Shown here in pieces: positions 33,443 through 44,318 of a stretch of 64,000 nucleotides of DNA; positions within the stretch are counted from its first letter, which is position 1, and every line of letters begins with the position of its first letter. The stretch is from the NCBI RefSeq assembly GCF_964019385.1, contig NC_088649.1, positions 8,930,936-8,994,935 on the forward strand. Reading direction: 5' to 3'. The position numbers and the translations under genes were made by a program. The notes beneath the pieces were generated by a model. It saw only the letters and a program-made list of their open reading frames with translations. It was not told the DNA's origin and did not search any database. This stretch comes from Sycon ciliatum. Lineage: Eukaryota > Porifera > Calcarea > Leucosolenida > Sycettidae.

Positions 33443-34325
33443 ATTATAATAATTATATTATTACTAGCACGGCGCAGGGAACGACAATATGACGCTGTGG
33501 CACTACGCGGAGAGGGACAATAGCCTGAATAGGACGCTGTGGCACTGTGATGTCGCAGGTTGACAGCACAGCTTCACATCCGCAAGAAATCGAAAGTGGA
33601 GCGAGCTCGGCACAAATCCAAACTCGATCAATCTTCCCTTACGATATTACTTATTAGTCCTCCTGGATAGCTCGATCTTCTGCACCCTCAGCGCACACAA
33701 GCTGAAATTGTCACGATGTTTTACTCCTCGCGCTTGTCACCGCTGACGCACGATACGCTAGCGCTGTCAGCTGCCCACAAATCTTGCACACTCCGATCGA
33801 ATCCTGTCAACGGCACGTACTTTAATAATTTTTGATCTTCTATATATCGTAGCTGTTGATGGTGGAACGGCAACGGGCGGCAGAGTCCAGCGTTGTCCAC
33901 CAACACCAATCAGCAGTGCTCACTAAGAGCTGAGAGATTGAGAGCAATTTGCGCTGCAGTGAAGACACCAATGTTACTATTGTGAACCACGCCAGTAGCT
34001 TCCCGACTCACGCCAGTGGCTTTCCAAAGTCGGCGTACACTGCGAGTCTCTAACGCATGAAGAGAGGCGAAACTGAGAGGAAAGTGCAACTCACTGACCA
34101 AGCCCAAAGTCTTTGTTGTAGGCAGCTGAGACAATGTTACACCGTCTTTTTACTTGGCTAGGGAACAGTAATAGTATTAGTAGGGTGTAGGTATCCGTTG
34201 CGTGATCCAGCAACCAACAAACACTGAAACAGTAAGTACACGTGCACTATGCAGCATGCAGAATGCATGTCGTAAAAAATAATACTCGTGGAGTGCATGC
34301 ATGCTACATACTACTGTCTACTGAG
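33443..34325. other. Upstream region of the glycosyltransferase; no feature recognised
   Basis: Probably holds the promoter and 5' UTR on the minus strand; no clear TATA box or repeat was identified. Confidence 0.35.
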
Positions 34326-34455
34326 GCTGTGTTTACATGAGAAATTTCAACCCGGGTCGAGTTCAGCCCGGGTTGAAAGTCTGTACGACAGACAAAAGAG
34401 GTGCACCGGTACGGTGAGCGTTTACATGAAGACAGTTGACCCGGGTCAAATACTG
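34326..34455. mobile_element. Fragment of the CCCGGG-rich MITE
   Basis: Starts GGCTGTGTTTACATGAGAAA and retains AACCCGGGTC and GTTGACCCGGGTCAAA; the middle is deleted. Confidence 0.65.
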
Positions 34456-34635
34456 ATAATAGACATGTACGTATGATTTATAATGCCGTGGCAGTACCAG
34501 GCGTGGGCCATCCTCTGGATTATCAAAACTGGGTGCCTTATCATTTTCTGTTGTTTTTACACTTCGTTCCACCGAGCAGTCATACTTAGGGGTCAAATAT
34601 CCCCGTACGCAATGAAGCACTGTACAAGCGCACTA

Positions 34636-35031
34636 CAGTCCATTCATAAAAAAATGGGTCCTGGCTCTGGCGAGCTCCCGTATTTGGCGATTTTTCGTGA
34701 TTTCATCGTACACAGTGCGGTGCTGCGAACTTTGAAATTTGAAAAAGGGTCCAAAAAGGGTGCCTGAACTGGGGTTCGAACCGCAGAATGCACTGTTGCA
34801 GGCGGGGTCAAACGGCCTGGATTTTGATGGTTTTTCCCAATTCAGTGCTTTTGGGGCAAAACCTGGCCGAAATCCTATTCTTGCTATGGCTTGCTTTTTG
34901 GACAAAAAAACTTCAGAAACATAATTGGAAGAGGATTCCATATGGGATTGCAGAAAAAAATTCTAAAAAAACTCAACGTTTGACCCATTTATGGCCAAAA
35001 GCTAGAAGTTCATTTTTTTCTGAATGGACTG
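34636..35031. mobile_element. MITE with CAGTCCATTCA ends and TA duplication
   Basis: CAGTCCATTCA plus an A-run at 34636 is inverted at the right end (TGAATGGACTG, 35031). TA flanks both sides. The interior has no transposase. Its CA...TG termini are of the type that would leave TACATGTA on excision. Confidence 0.7.
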
Positions 35032-35259
35032 TAGTGCACTGGCTCCAAGCCACTTACATGTACATCCTTGGTCACATGCTTCGACTAGACACTTCTTCGT
35101 GCTTTGTAATAAAAGTCTCATTATCATTTTAAAAAAATGATATTGGGTATGTGTAGGGGCCTGGTACATGTAACATGGTACAGACAGTGTAGTACGGTAC
35201 TGTAGACTAGTGTAGTGCGATTTCAATCAGTTCAATCAGTGGTGCAATAATAATGTACG

Positions 35260-35480
35260 ACTCCCTGATTTCAACCCGGGTTGAAATTAGGCCCATTAAT
35301 TTCAATTAATTAATTTCAACCAGGGAGTTTTTGTAGTTAGCGGGAAAAACACACACATACACACACGGTCCCTGATTTCAATGCGGGTCACGCGCAATGC
35401 GTCATCTCGGGCTGTGTTGACATGGGGAGTTTCAACCCGGGTTGAGATCGCGACCCGGGTGAAGTTTCAACCCGCCATAT
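35260..35480. mobile_element. Two broken pieces of the CCCGGG-rich MITE
   Basis: AACCCGGGTTGAAAT at 35273 and GGGCTGTGTTGACATGGGGA at about 35409 followed by AACCCGGGTT. The order is scrambled and the ends are lost. Confidence 0.55.
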
Positions 35481-35628
35481 TGGGGGGGGGGGGGTGAATA
35501 GATCCTGACACAAGTAGTTCATCATTGTACAGATTGTTTTTTTTTTACTGACCGGTTTCACTAATGCTAAATTTTGAACAGATCATCAGAGTCCTGCACC
35601 TTGCACGTAGGTCTACGTACCGGTACTA

Positions 35629-35663
35629 CCAAGAGTACATAACCACGGGTTATGTACTCTTGG
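35629..35663. mobile_element. 35-bp palindromic mini-element
   Basis: CCAAGAGTACATAACC, a short centre, and the inverted copy GGTTATGTACTCTTGG: ends of the 43336 family with no interior. Confidence 0.65.
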
Positions 35664-35673
35664 TTAGGCAAAG

Positions 35674-36028
35674 CCCGATTTTGCCAGGGAAACTTCGACA
35701 TTTTGCCGCAACATTTTGCTCGCCCATCGTCGATATTTTGCTTTCATTTTGCCAGGTCACTCGATATTTTGCTCCCTTTTTGCTCCAATGCAAGGCCAAA
35801 TTTGGGTCACGTGTAGGAAAACTGACCGAAAGTGGGTCACGTGTTGGCAAAAATAAGAAAAAATGAGTCACGTGTTGGCAAAAATGTACGAAAATGAGTC
35901 ACATGCATCGTATAAGTGTAAAATCTCCCAATTTCCCGCGAACATACCGATATTTTGCTCCATTTTGCCAGCAAATTCTCTCATCAAAATTCTTCGATAT
36001 TTTGCCAGCAGAATTGCTAGCAAAATCG
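35674..36028. mobile_element. MITE-like element with GCCCGATTTTGC ends
   Basis: GCCCGATTTTGCCAG at the left and GCTAGCAAAATCGGGC at the right. The interior repeats GATATTTTGC and GGGTCACGTGTTGGCAAAA. It lies between two palindromic mini-elements. Confidence 0.5.
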
Positions 36029-36061
36029 GGCTATGTCTACTCTTGGTACTACCAAGACTGG

Positions 36062-36110
36062 CAAGAGTACATAATTTTAAAATAATTATTATGGGGTTAT
36101 GTACTCTTGG
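36062..36110. mobile_element. 49-bp inverted mini-element
   Basis: CAAGAGTACATAA at the left and TTATGTACTCTTG at the right with an AT-rich centre; same ends as 1491-1528. Confidence 0.55.
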
Positions 36111-36112
36111 TA

Positions 36113-36832
36113 CTACTACTAGCCCTCGGTGATAGCATGCACCGTGATCTTCACTTCATGTCAGCCCGAGGCACACGCATACAGAGCGGCTACATCCCCG
36201 CTACAAAGTGGTTTGTAAGTGGGGGGATCTCGCAAGGACGTACCTAAGTCCTTGCAAGCACTAAAAGGCCAGAGCATTTGAGATGCGAGCAACAGCTCGT
36301 ATCATTGCCGTAAGTGGAAGTACTTGGCAGGACTAAGGCCGTATAACAAGGGTGCTGGCGAAACTTGGTGAGCGTTCGTTATCATGGTTATCACAGAGCC
36401 ACGTAAACATGGATGGCAAGGAGTGGATCAATGGTCCATGGAAGGAGTAGTTCACTGTTCAGGGCTGCACTGCATTTCATCCAAGTACAGGTGCTGAGTG
36501 TTATACACTTCCAATTCCTGAGTTCATCAACCAGGTGACGACGGTCGTTACGTGGCACAGCCTAGTTGTACAGTACACATACAATGTACACGTACACACA
36601 ACACCGTATTATTATTATTATTATGTACTCTTGACAACACTGACACGAGTCATGGCTTGAGCCAGGGAACGTCGACCACATCATGTCACTGAACCATGCA
36701 TCTCTGACCACTTGTCACTAGGCTGTCAGTGAGCCGATGATGCGGCTATCATCAGAAATGATGGCGTACTGAGTATCCGTTCGCCACCACTGCACCAACA
36801 AGAGGAGCAGCACCACTGCCACCAGCACCCAA
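36113..36832. other. No recognisable gene
   Basis: Nothing recognised apart from a short (ATT)n and ATGTACTCTTG at 36607-36630. Confidence 0.4.
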
Positions 36833-37183
36833 TAGTCCTTATGCACATTGTACAGATGTACGAAGTTCTGTACTATGGCCGTAGGTGTGTACATACCCGG
36901 TTGGGTGTTCATTGTGTGCTATACATGCGCGTTTGACCCATTTAGCCTCACAATTCATGGCAAACGATCACTTTTGAAGCCTTCTTCACTTTGGGATTGA
37001 ACTAACGACTAACTAGATCTCTGCCGGAAAAAGATTTCGTATGAAATGCTTTCATGGCCCATTTCATAGTGGAAATAGCAGTAAACACAATAGGGTCCTG
37101 CACATTCAACACCCAACCGGGTCTACGGGATTCTACAAGATTATACGGGATTTCGTGCATCTGTACAATGTGCATAAGGCCTA
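36833..37183. repeat. Inverted repeat, ~90-bp imperfect arms
   Basis: ATGCACATTGTACAGATG and ACCCGGTTGGGTGTT at 36838-36912 are inverted at about 37105-37180. The origin is unknown. Confidence 0.55.
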
Positions 37184-37292
37184 TCGGCAATCGTTCACAA
37201 GTTACAGGCACCGTATGGCGGGCAATTCCTCGAATTCTGCTCCATTTCTTTATCTCACAGTCTGTGGGGATTGCCCTAGTAAAATAATAAAA

Positions 37293-37293
<1 letters not shown>

Positions 37294-37376
<83 letters not shown>
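37294..37376. repeat. (ACT)n microsatellite
   Basis: About 27 uninterrupted units. Confidence 0.95.
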
Positions 37377-37378
37377 GC

Positions 37379-37840
37379 ATAAGTAAGAGAGCCCTTAGAT
37401 GCATATTTGAGCATGACACATTCACGCGGACATCATACTTGCTTGAGCGATACCACATAATTAGCTTAGACAAAAGATATCATACTAAGTCCATATTCTT
37501 CGTGTTCCGTTGCATCCACAATATCTGCAGTTCACTCCTCTCTGACATGTTCTCCCTTCGCCGTGACTGCGCTCACACAGACAGAGTAACCCGCGGCCAA
37601 GTCAATTATTCCCTTTCCTTACCCATTGTGCAAGCCCAAGCTGGATACAGATCTATTTCATTCCTTGGTGCTGACCGCTTTAATGCGCTTCCCGAATCCC
37701 TTCGCACAAATCATATCCCCAATTCATTTCGCCAGGAACTTAACAATTTCATTAATCTTGGGCACCCTGTAAGAAGACCTTAGGGTCTGTTGGGAATGCC
37801 CAAGTAAAATAATAACATACAATACAATACAATACTACTA
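37379..37840 (+). mobile_element. LINE 3' end, 5'-truncated (DRFNALPESLR family)
   Basis: One open frame from about 37385 to the stop at 37783 encodes the last ~130 residues of a LINE reverse transcriptase: LLERYHIISLDKRYHTK, a cysteine-containing helix, DRFNALPESLRTNHIPNSF, HPVRRP and the stop. A short 3' UTR ends in repeated ATACA. It begins right after (ACT)n. The same family lies at 4150-4405. Confidence 0.75.
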
Positions 37841-38039
37841 CTATTCACATACCAAACATGCATGAAACTTACCAGAAAAAGTACCGAATTCTGCCAATTT
37901 CTCTGCCGGCATTATCCGCCGGTGCCTAAATTGTAAAACCATCCACGGTTGGTAGAGCACATTACATTCCTCCCTCCTCAAGCCCACTATGACTAACAGG
38001 TCTTAGGCGCCTTTCCCGAAATCGGCCCCGTTTTTTCGC

Positions 38040-38398
38040 TTACTTAGGCAGGCGGCATGGTGGGATGGTCTTAATTTAAAGACCATGATTGAGAAACAGA
38101 GGGTACCAGGTTCAAGTCCTGCTTGGAAGCGGAAGGATGTTTTCCAGCCGTGCTGTGATCCACAGTTACACGTACATGTATAATTGGGAACTCGTGGCCT
38201 GGCACGAGGGAAACATGGATGCAGTGAATGGGATTTTCGGTCTTTGACCACTTGCTGGTGAGCTGATCTACTCACATCCCACCGTCATTACGTAGGCCGT
38301 CATCACATTACGTTCTCCGACTCCCGTCAGGGGGGAGATATGACTAATGGTAAAGTATTATCCGGCCTCCTTTAAAAATAAACAATAATACCGGTAAT
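38040..38398 (+). mobile_element. tRNA-derived SINE, third family
   Basis: A-box-like GGCATGGTGG at about 38054 and B box GGTTCAAGTCC at 38109-38119, with a ~250-bp unrelated body and an A/T-rich tail ending ACAATAATA. Only one copy was seen here. Confidence 0.5.
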
Positions 38399-38399
38399 T

Positions 38400-38512
38400 T
38401 GAAATTCGGATGTTTAGCCATAAATAAAAGTAGAAAGGAAAAAGACATTATGGACACTAGTTAAGAGTAACTCTCCGCCACTGTAACATGATACGTTATA
38501 CAGTCAGAAAGT
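38400..38512. repeat. Fragment of the AAACTCGGATG palindrome family
   Basis: TTGAAATTCGGATGTT, GTTAAGAGTAACTCTCC and ATACAGTCAGAAAGTG. Confidence 0.75.
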
Positions 38513-38579
38513 GAAATTGGTGATTGAGTGTCCTTTCAGCTACGTCTCCTCCATTGCGGATTTCTATTGATCTTCTTAC

Positions 38580-38850
38580 TGTACCCACACACTTCACGTA
38601 CACTCTAGCACGCGGGGCTGCGTCCCACCCGCCTGTGTAGATTCACAGGAAGTGTGAGTTACGAAGTCTGAAGAAAATGTTGAACAGTATCTGCTGGGAT
38701 GACGACTACACCATAGCTCAGTGGTTAGAGCATCGCTAGCTACAAGCGAGGGTCCCTGGTTCGAGTCCTGGTGGTGACAGTCAATTTTTTCTTCAGACTT
38801 TTCCCGTTTGTCTCTTTCCCTCAAACTAGTGAAGAAAAAAAATAATAATA
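38580..38850 (+). mobile_element. tRNA-SINE, 281-bp family
   Basis: One unit in plus orientation with intact A and B boxes, ending TCAAACTAGTGAAG and then (AAT)n. Confidence 0.85.
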
Positions 38851-38861
38851 TAAATAATAAT

Positions 38862-39020
38862 TTGAAACTCGGATGTTGAGCCATAAATAAATGTAGAAGA
38901 GAAAAGGACATACATGTATGGATACGAGTTAAGAGTAACTCTCCATCACTGTAACATCACTTTCTGACTGTATATAGTATCATGTTACAGTGATGGAGAG
39001 TTACTCTTAACTCGTATCCA
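38862..39020. repeat. Palindromic repeat of the AAACTCGGATG family with one TACATGTA
   Basis: Left part 38866-38960 and its partial inverse 38960-39020. At 38911-38918 TACATGTA replaces the TA found in the other copies (GGACATATGG). Confidence 0.8.
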
Positions 39021-39084
39021 TATGTCCTTTGATGGTGCAGCTAATGGGGTCGCTTTCGGCACTTGTGCCAGTGGTTGTGAGACT

Positions 39085-39175
39085 TACCCACTCACCCCCA
39101 CCGTTAGGCGCTGCATCTGCCGCTAGGGTTTATCGGGTGTTAGCGGCCGTCGTGAGTTCCCTTCGGGAACGGATA
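39085..39175. repeat. Dispersed repeat shared with 61531-61620
   Basis: ACTCACCCCCACCG, TGCATCT-CCGCT and GTCGTGAGTTCCCT blocks are in the same order at both sites. The nature is unknown. Confidence 0.6.
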
Positions 39176-39243
39176 CGATAATTTACTTTTTTTTTATATG
39201 TCCTTTTCTCTTCTACATATAAATAATAATAATAATAATAATA

Positions 39244-39590
39244 AAGCTGGCAAAGCTGCAGCGCCTTCGCCTGACGAGCCTGGACACCGCAAACAAAGAG
39301 ACTGTTAAACAGGCCCTCAATGACAACCGCCGCCGTGAACTTCGAGCGATGCCTCTTCATGGTCGCTATTGGGCACGAGTTGATGGCATACTGGAGTCAC
39401 ATGCAGCTCTCGTTTTCCTGTTTCAGATCCCAGACAATGCGTCCTGAAACGGAAGGCTTTCTCATTGCTTGCCAGGATCAGGTGATTACCACGAGAAACA
39501 ATATGCGCCATATCCACAAGAGGCATGATGTCGTGGACCTCTGTCGTGTATGTGGTGCACCCGGAGAAAATATGGACCACATCATCTCCC
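39244..39590 (+). pseudogene. R4/Dong-like thumb and zinc knuckle, 5' part
   Basis: LRLTSLDTANKETVKQALND, PLHGRYWARV, then a frameshift, ETEGFLIACQDQVITTRNN and LCRVCGAPGENMDHI. These align with the same segments of 9935-11407 (PLHGQFWRR, EGLLLAVQDQAIATRHYQV, ICRVCGTRGETVDHI). The frameshift and the insertion make it dead. Confidence 0.75.
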
Positions 39591-40760
39591 GAATATCATC
39601 CCGACTGCGTAGCAGGAGGGATGATATGAGGGTACGGTAACACCCGAGTACGCGGGTCAATATCCGTCTTTGTGGTCCACTTTCACGACAATAACACACA
39701 CAGAAGTCTCTGCTGTGGGCACGGTGGCTCGGCAATGGCTTTATTTATTGATATATCCTCTTCCTGATTTTTTTTTTAATAATTGGATGCATAGACTATA
39801 TTAGAGATAAGAAAAATAAGCACAAGATACTGCTGCTAGTCGCACAGCAAAGCACACAGAAACGACAATATGTTACAATGAATGTAACAACACCCGTCCA
39901 AGCTAAAGGACCTACATCCCTGCCCCAGGACGGTATCTTGAAAAACCCCACACACTCACCACACGGTCATCATCCAGCTTCAGTTCAATCACAATACAGT
40001 AGTATTCTTCCCATGCAGATTCAATTGAACTCCCCTGGCACTAGCTATACAATCTGAAGCTGTACGTAACCATACAAAGGCCCGCGACGCACACACCACC
40101 CCTACGTTTTTAAACTAAAAAAGAAAAGCAGTCGTAACTGCCACAGCCACATGGCCAATAAGAAAGCCGATAAGATTATATCGATAAACACACACCCAGA
40201 AGTCAGGGGTGGGAGGGTGGGATACAAACTGCACCAACGAAAAGCCACTGCGAAGTGACAGGAATGCGGTCAAGCACAACATTTTTGCTGAAGCAAAAAG
40301 TTGCAGGGAAATTCCAAAATCAGTGCGATTTTACATGAGCCCCAAATGTTCAAGTTACCCACAAAGACACAAGCTTTCCAACTCTCTTTGGCCGTTGGAA
40401 GGCGTACCTACTTATCCCAGGTACATCTACGCATTTTGGGGATCGACGCAACTGCGTTCTGAATACAATTACCAAGGCACAGCTATACCAAAAACAAGAT
40501 GCTGCCTTTCTTTTCAATCCAGTCAAGGTTTGAGAGCGATGGAGCTCGGGAGACAAGTTGCATTTTAGTAGTTGGACTAGAGAATTGACGAAGATTGCAC
40601 TGTTATGATACATAGTCATTTGGTTCAAAGTAAGGGCCATACTTCAAGTCACGGCGAGATACCACGTCATTATGGATGCTGGTGCTGACTTCCTTGTCAT
40701 TGGATCGGCTTAGAACTTTCAACGGTTTGGGATCCTTGCTGAACACTGTCTGTGGAGGCA
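39590..40760. other. Foreign ~1.2-kb insertion in the Dong-like element
   Basis: No coding similarity recognised. The left edge carries an ATCATCCCGACTGCG hairpin with AGGAGGGATGAT; clean terminal repeats were not found, so its class is unknown. Confidence 0.5.
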
Positions 40761-41332
40761 GTAACCACATTGTACATATCGTCGGACATTGGCTCGCCTG
40801 CTGTCCAGCCCTGGCACGGACTGCATACATTGCCCGGCATAACTTTGTGGTCCAGGCCCTGCATCGTGCGCTGTGTAAGCAGCATGAATTACCCAGCAGT
40901 AAGCAGCTGGTACAGGTCACAAGTTCTGCCAGTTGCAAGCTTATGTGGGAGATTTCCATTCCCACAGATCGAATAATAAAAGCGAACAGACCAGACCTGG
41001 TGCTGGTTCTGGATGATCGGGCACTACTCTTGGACGTCAGTGTCCCATTGGACCACAGGGTCAATGAGAAGGTGCAGGAGAAGATCAGTAAATACCTGCC
41101 CTTGGCAGCGGAGTTGAGGAGGATCTGGAACAAAAAGATAACTATTGTTCCAGTTATCATTGGTGCTCTGGGTGGTGTGTCAGGAACGAGCCGCAGCCAC
41201 ATCTTAATCCTTGGGCTCCACGCGTCCGTGATCCAGCGGCTGCAGCAATGTGCTATTCTGGGCACCCTGAGAATTGTGCGGTCGGTAACTGGTCATGGAT
41301 GGGAGAGTGGCATGGTCGGAACGGTCGGTTGA
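40761..41332 (+). pseudogene. R4/Dong-like restriction-like endonuclease, 3' part
   Basis: Resumes with ACCPALARTAYIARHN, then RPDLVLVLDDRALLLDVSVP, EKISKYLPLAAELRRIW and VIIGALGGVSG, so PD, D and K of the endonuclease are kept. It is about half identical to 11087-11400, meaning a different and older subfamily. The frame is open to 41332. Confidence 0.8.
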
Positions 41333-41870
41333 CCTTATGTTAGCCTGCCCGTAATGTCTCGATGTGTCTCGGTCTGTGTGTTTTATGATTGTGGTGCATC
41401 ATGTGCTGTGTGACGAGCCGAGAGGCGTGAATTTCTGCCATATGCCCCCAGTCATGTATTGTCTTTCTCTGCATATGCCGTTTTATCTCGTCTGAGTTTG
41501 TCTTGCTTGGAGTGTCCCATGTGCAGCATGCTTGGTGTTTACTACTTCAGTAGTTCTGTTATACATGACTGTGATTTTATGTGAGTATCGAAGTTGGTAT
41601 AGTTGAATTTTTCTCTCATGAAGTTTATCAAAATTTTGTTCAGGATTTTCTTTTATCTTCATTGATTGGTGCTTCACCCTTGGGTCATATGGATCCCGGT
41701 GCTGTGCTTCATGCCTCCTTTCAAGCTTTCTTTTTCTGCTTTGGGAGTGAATAAAGTCGTCATAATAATAATAACAACTATGAATAGGATGAAGACCGCA
41801 GACATCACGCAACTACGTTACTTGTTTGACATGTATTACTGTGTATTTTATAACAAAATATTATTGAAAA

Positions 41871-41906
41871 CCCAGAATCGATTTTCTCGTTCCTATCATC
41901 AGTGGG
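41871..41906 (-). ncRNA. Hammerhead ribozyme motif, left PLE arm
   Basis: Minus strand: CCCA, CTGATGA, TAGGAACGA, GAA, AAT-CG-ATT, C, TGGG. Helix I CCCA/TGGG and the short helix III are perfect; helix II is weak (U-A, A-G, G-C). Confidence 0.65.
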
Positions 41907-42076
41907 AAAAATACGGAACTAACGATACAACCAAAGAAACTGAAGTTAAGTACTGTAAATAGAAAGGTGTTAGAAATAACATCAAGATACAAGTGCAATA
42001 AAACCACTAGAGGAAACGCAAAAAGGTAACAAGATTACATAACCAAAGGCGAGAAGGCACTGAACGAAGCGTCAAC

Positions 42077-42800
42077 CTACGAATACAACTTCAGTGCAAC
42101 AACGTGCTCTTTCTGCTTACACAAAACAGGCTTATGAATGCGTATACAAACTGCCTCAAGGACTTTCAAACTGTTGGACATAACGCACACGACACAGTAC
42201 AGAAAAATGAGAGTCATCATACACACCAAGACAGTCAGGACGAGATAACAAGTGCAGATACACAGCTGACTTCTTACGATCAACACATTCATCCGCCTCA
42301 TCTCGCTCCTTCCCACCCGACTCCTCCTCGTCCATCTCATCGTCCTCTTCCTCGTTCCGCTCGTCATCCTCACGATCATCATCACTACCATATTCTGCCT
42401 CGGCCTCTGTCTCCTCACCAACCGTTTCGTCATCCAATTCCTCTTCCATCCTCTGATCATCCGTCTCATCCTCCGTTTCAGTACAGACCACTTGTCTCCC
42501 ATTTGCTAGCTGCTCGTCCCGTGAGCGGAGCTGTTCCTCCGGATCAGCTTCACTCACTGACTCATGATACTGCTCGACCCTCCTCCTGTTGGTACTGTCC
42601 ACAACGCGCGGTCCTTGGCCGTTTCTGGCATAGATCTCTGTGGAGTAGTTTGCTGTTGCCCTCCGAGGTCTCTGGATTAATGTGGGCGGCGTGGTAATTC
42701 GTGTGAGAGTTGGTGATGTCAGCGCGGGTGTACGTGGGTCCACCCCAGCCCCCGCCACAAGAAGATACATGTACATGTATGTCCAACAGTTGAAAGTCCT
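42077..42800 (-). pseudogene. PLE GIY-YIG insertion and second half, one frameshift
   Basis: From about 42700 the minus strand reads PPTLIQRPRRATANYSTEIY, NGQGPRV, a long Glu/Asp tract (roughly 42500-42290), DEADECVDRKKSAVYLHLL, DDSHFSVLCR; then a frameshift at about 42165 and LKVLEAVCIRIHKPVL to the stop at 42077. Reverse transcriptase and the first nuclease half are absent. The RPRR-TANY motif and acidic tract match the insertions at 7489 and 16800, although the surrounding sequence is strongly diverged. Confidence 0.75.
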
Positions 42801-43062
42801 TGAGGCAGTTTGTATGTACTTGTATACGTATTCATAAGCCTGTTTTGTGTAAGCAGAAAGAGCACGTTGTTGCACTGAAGTTGTATTCGTAGGTTGACAC
42901 TTCGTTCAGTGCCTTCTCGCCTTTGGTTATGTAATCTTGTTACCTTTTCGCGTTTCCTCTAGTGGTTTTATTGCACTTGTATCTTGATGTTATTTCCAAC
43001 ACCTTTCTATTTACAGTACTTAACTTCAGTTTCTTTGGTTGTATCCTTAGTTCCGTATTTTT

Positions 43063-43098
43063 CCCACTGATGATAGGAACGAGAAAATCGATTCTGGG
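43063..43098 (+). ncRNA. Hammerhead ribozyme motif, right PLE arm
   Basis: Same structure as 41871-41906 on the opposite strand, with predicted cleavage after C43094. Confidence 0.65.
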
Positions 43099-43335
43099 TT
43101 TTCAATAATATTGTTGTTATAAATACACAGTAATACATGTCAAACAAGTAACGTAGTTGCGTGATGTCTGCGGCCTTCATCCTATTCATAGCTATATTAA
43201 AATTATTATCTCCACGTAGATTATTAAGAATAGGGAGGTTCTGCTCTACGTTTTGGGAACGCGACGCAAAGAATCACGCGAACTTTCTTCGCGTTCCCGT
43301 AACGTAAAGAAATGCTGTTCTGCTCTACGTTTCAC

Positions 43336-43655
43336 CAAGAGTACATAACCCCCCAGAGTGTGCAACTCCACTATGGGTGCTGTCCCGACAGAATTTCAAG
43401 TTGACGTCATTTTGATGATGCAATGCGCACTGTACACGGATTATCAGACGAATCCGCACCTGTGGTTGACCGAAGCCGATCGATCCTGTACAAATTATTA
43501 CAAAGAAAAACGTGTGATGCGTTGACACCCGTACACATGTTGTAAATCACTGGTGCAAGGAGCATTGCGTCATAAATAATGACGTCAACTTGAAATTCTG
43601 TCGGGACAGCAGGGTATGTGGGAGTTGCACACTCTTGGGGGGTTATGTACTCTTG
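43336..43655. mobile_element. 320-bp element, copy 1
   Basis: Ends CAAGAGTACATAACCCCCCA and inverse, sub-terminal inverted GTGTGCAACTCC and CCCGACAGAATTTCAAG/TGACGTCA. It is flanked by GTTTCAC on both sides. Confidence 0.75.
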
Positions 43656-43662
43656 GTTTCAC

Positions 43663-43982
43663 CAAGAGTACATAACCCCCCAGAGTGTGCAACTCCACTA
43701 TGGGTGCTGTCCCGACAGAATTTCAAGTTGACGTCATTTTGATGATGCAATGCGCACTGTACACGGATTATCAGACGAATCCGGAACATGTGGTTGAGCG
43801 AAGCCGATCGATCCTGTACAAATTATTGCAAAGAAAAACGTGTGATGCGTTGACACCCGTACACTTGTTGTAAATCACTGGTGCAAGGAGCATTGCGTCA
43901 TAAATAATGACGTCAACTTGAAATTCTGTCGGGACAGCAGGGTATGTGGGAGTTGCACACTCTGGGGGGTTATGTACTCTTG
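43663..43982. mobile_element. 320-bp element, copy 2 (direct)
   Basis: About 98% identical to copy 1, same orientation, separated from it by a single GTTTCAC. Confidence 0.75.
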
Positions 43983-43992
43983 GTTTCATCAC

Positions 43993-44318
43993 CAAGAGTA
44001 CATAACCCCCCAGAGTGTGCAACTCCCACATACCCTGTTGTCCCGACAGAATTTCAAGTTGACGTCATTATTTATGACGCAATGCTCCTTGCAGCAGTGA
44101 TTTACAACATGTGTACGGGTGTCAACGCATCACACGTTTTTCTTTGCAATAATTAATATTTGTACAGGATCGATCGGCTTCGGTCAACCACAGGTTCCGG
44201 ATTCGTCTGATAATCCGTGTACAGTGCGCATTGCATCATCAAAATGACGTCAACTTGAAATTCTGTCGGGACAGCACCCATAGTGGAGTTGCACACTCTG
44301 GGGGGTTATGTACTCTTG
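43993..44318. mobile_element. 320-bp element, copy 3 (inverted)
   Basis: Inverted relative to copies 1 and 2, preceded by GTTTCATCAC and followed by GTTTCAC. Confidence 0.75.

Larger units (their letters stand above)
39244..41771 (+). mobile_element. Second R4/Dong-like element, interrupted
   Basis: Begins right after (AAT)n and ends GGGAGTGAATAAAGTCGTC followed by ATAATAATAATAA. The coding part is split by about 1.2 kb of foreign sequence (39590-40760) in the zinc knuckle. Confidence 0.75.
41779..43190 (-). mobile_element. PLE copy with 400-bp inverted arms
   Basis: Arms 41779-42179 and 42781-43190 are inverted; each encodes the protein end (LKVLEAVCI, then HKPVLCKQKEHVVALKLYS) and the full 3' UTR with a hammerhead motif. 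The unique middle (42180-42780) encodes the GIY-YIG insertion on the minus strand. (AAT)n lies just left. Confidence 0.8.

Noticed and set aside
35270-35480. Promoter-like CCCGGG clusters
   Set aside because: They belong to a MITE family with the same palindromes at 30718-31149.
43336-44318. Possible CRISPR-like direct repeats
   Set aside because: Units are 320-bp transposons with inverted ends and target duplications, and the genome is animal.
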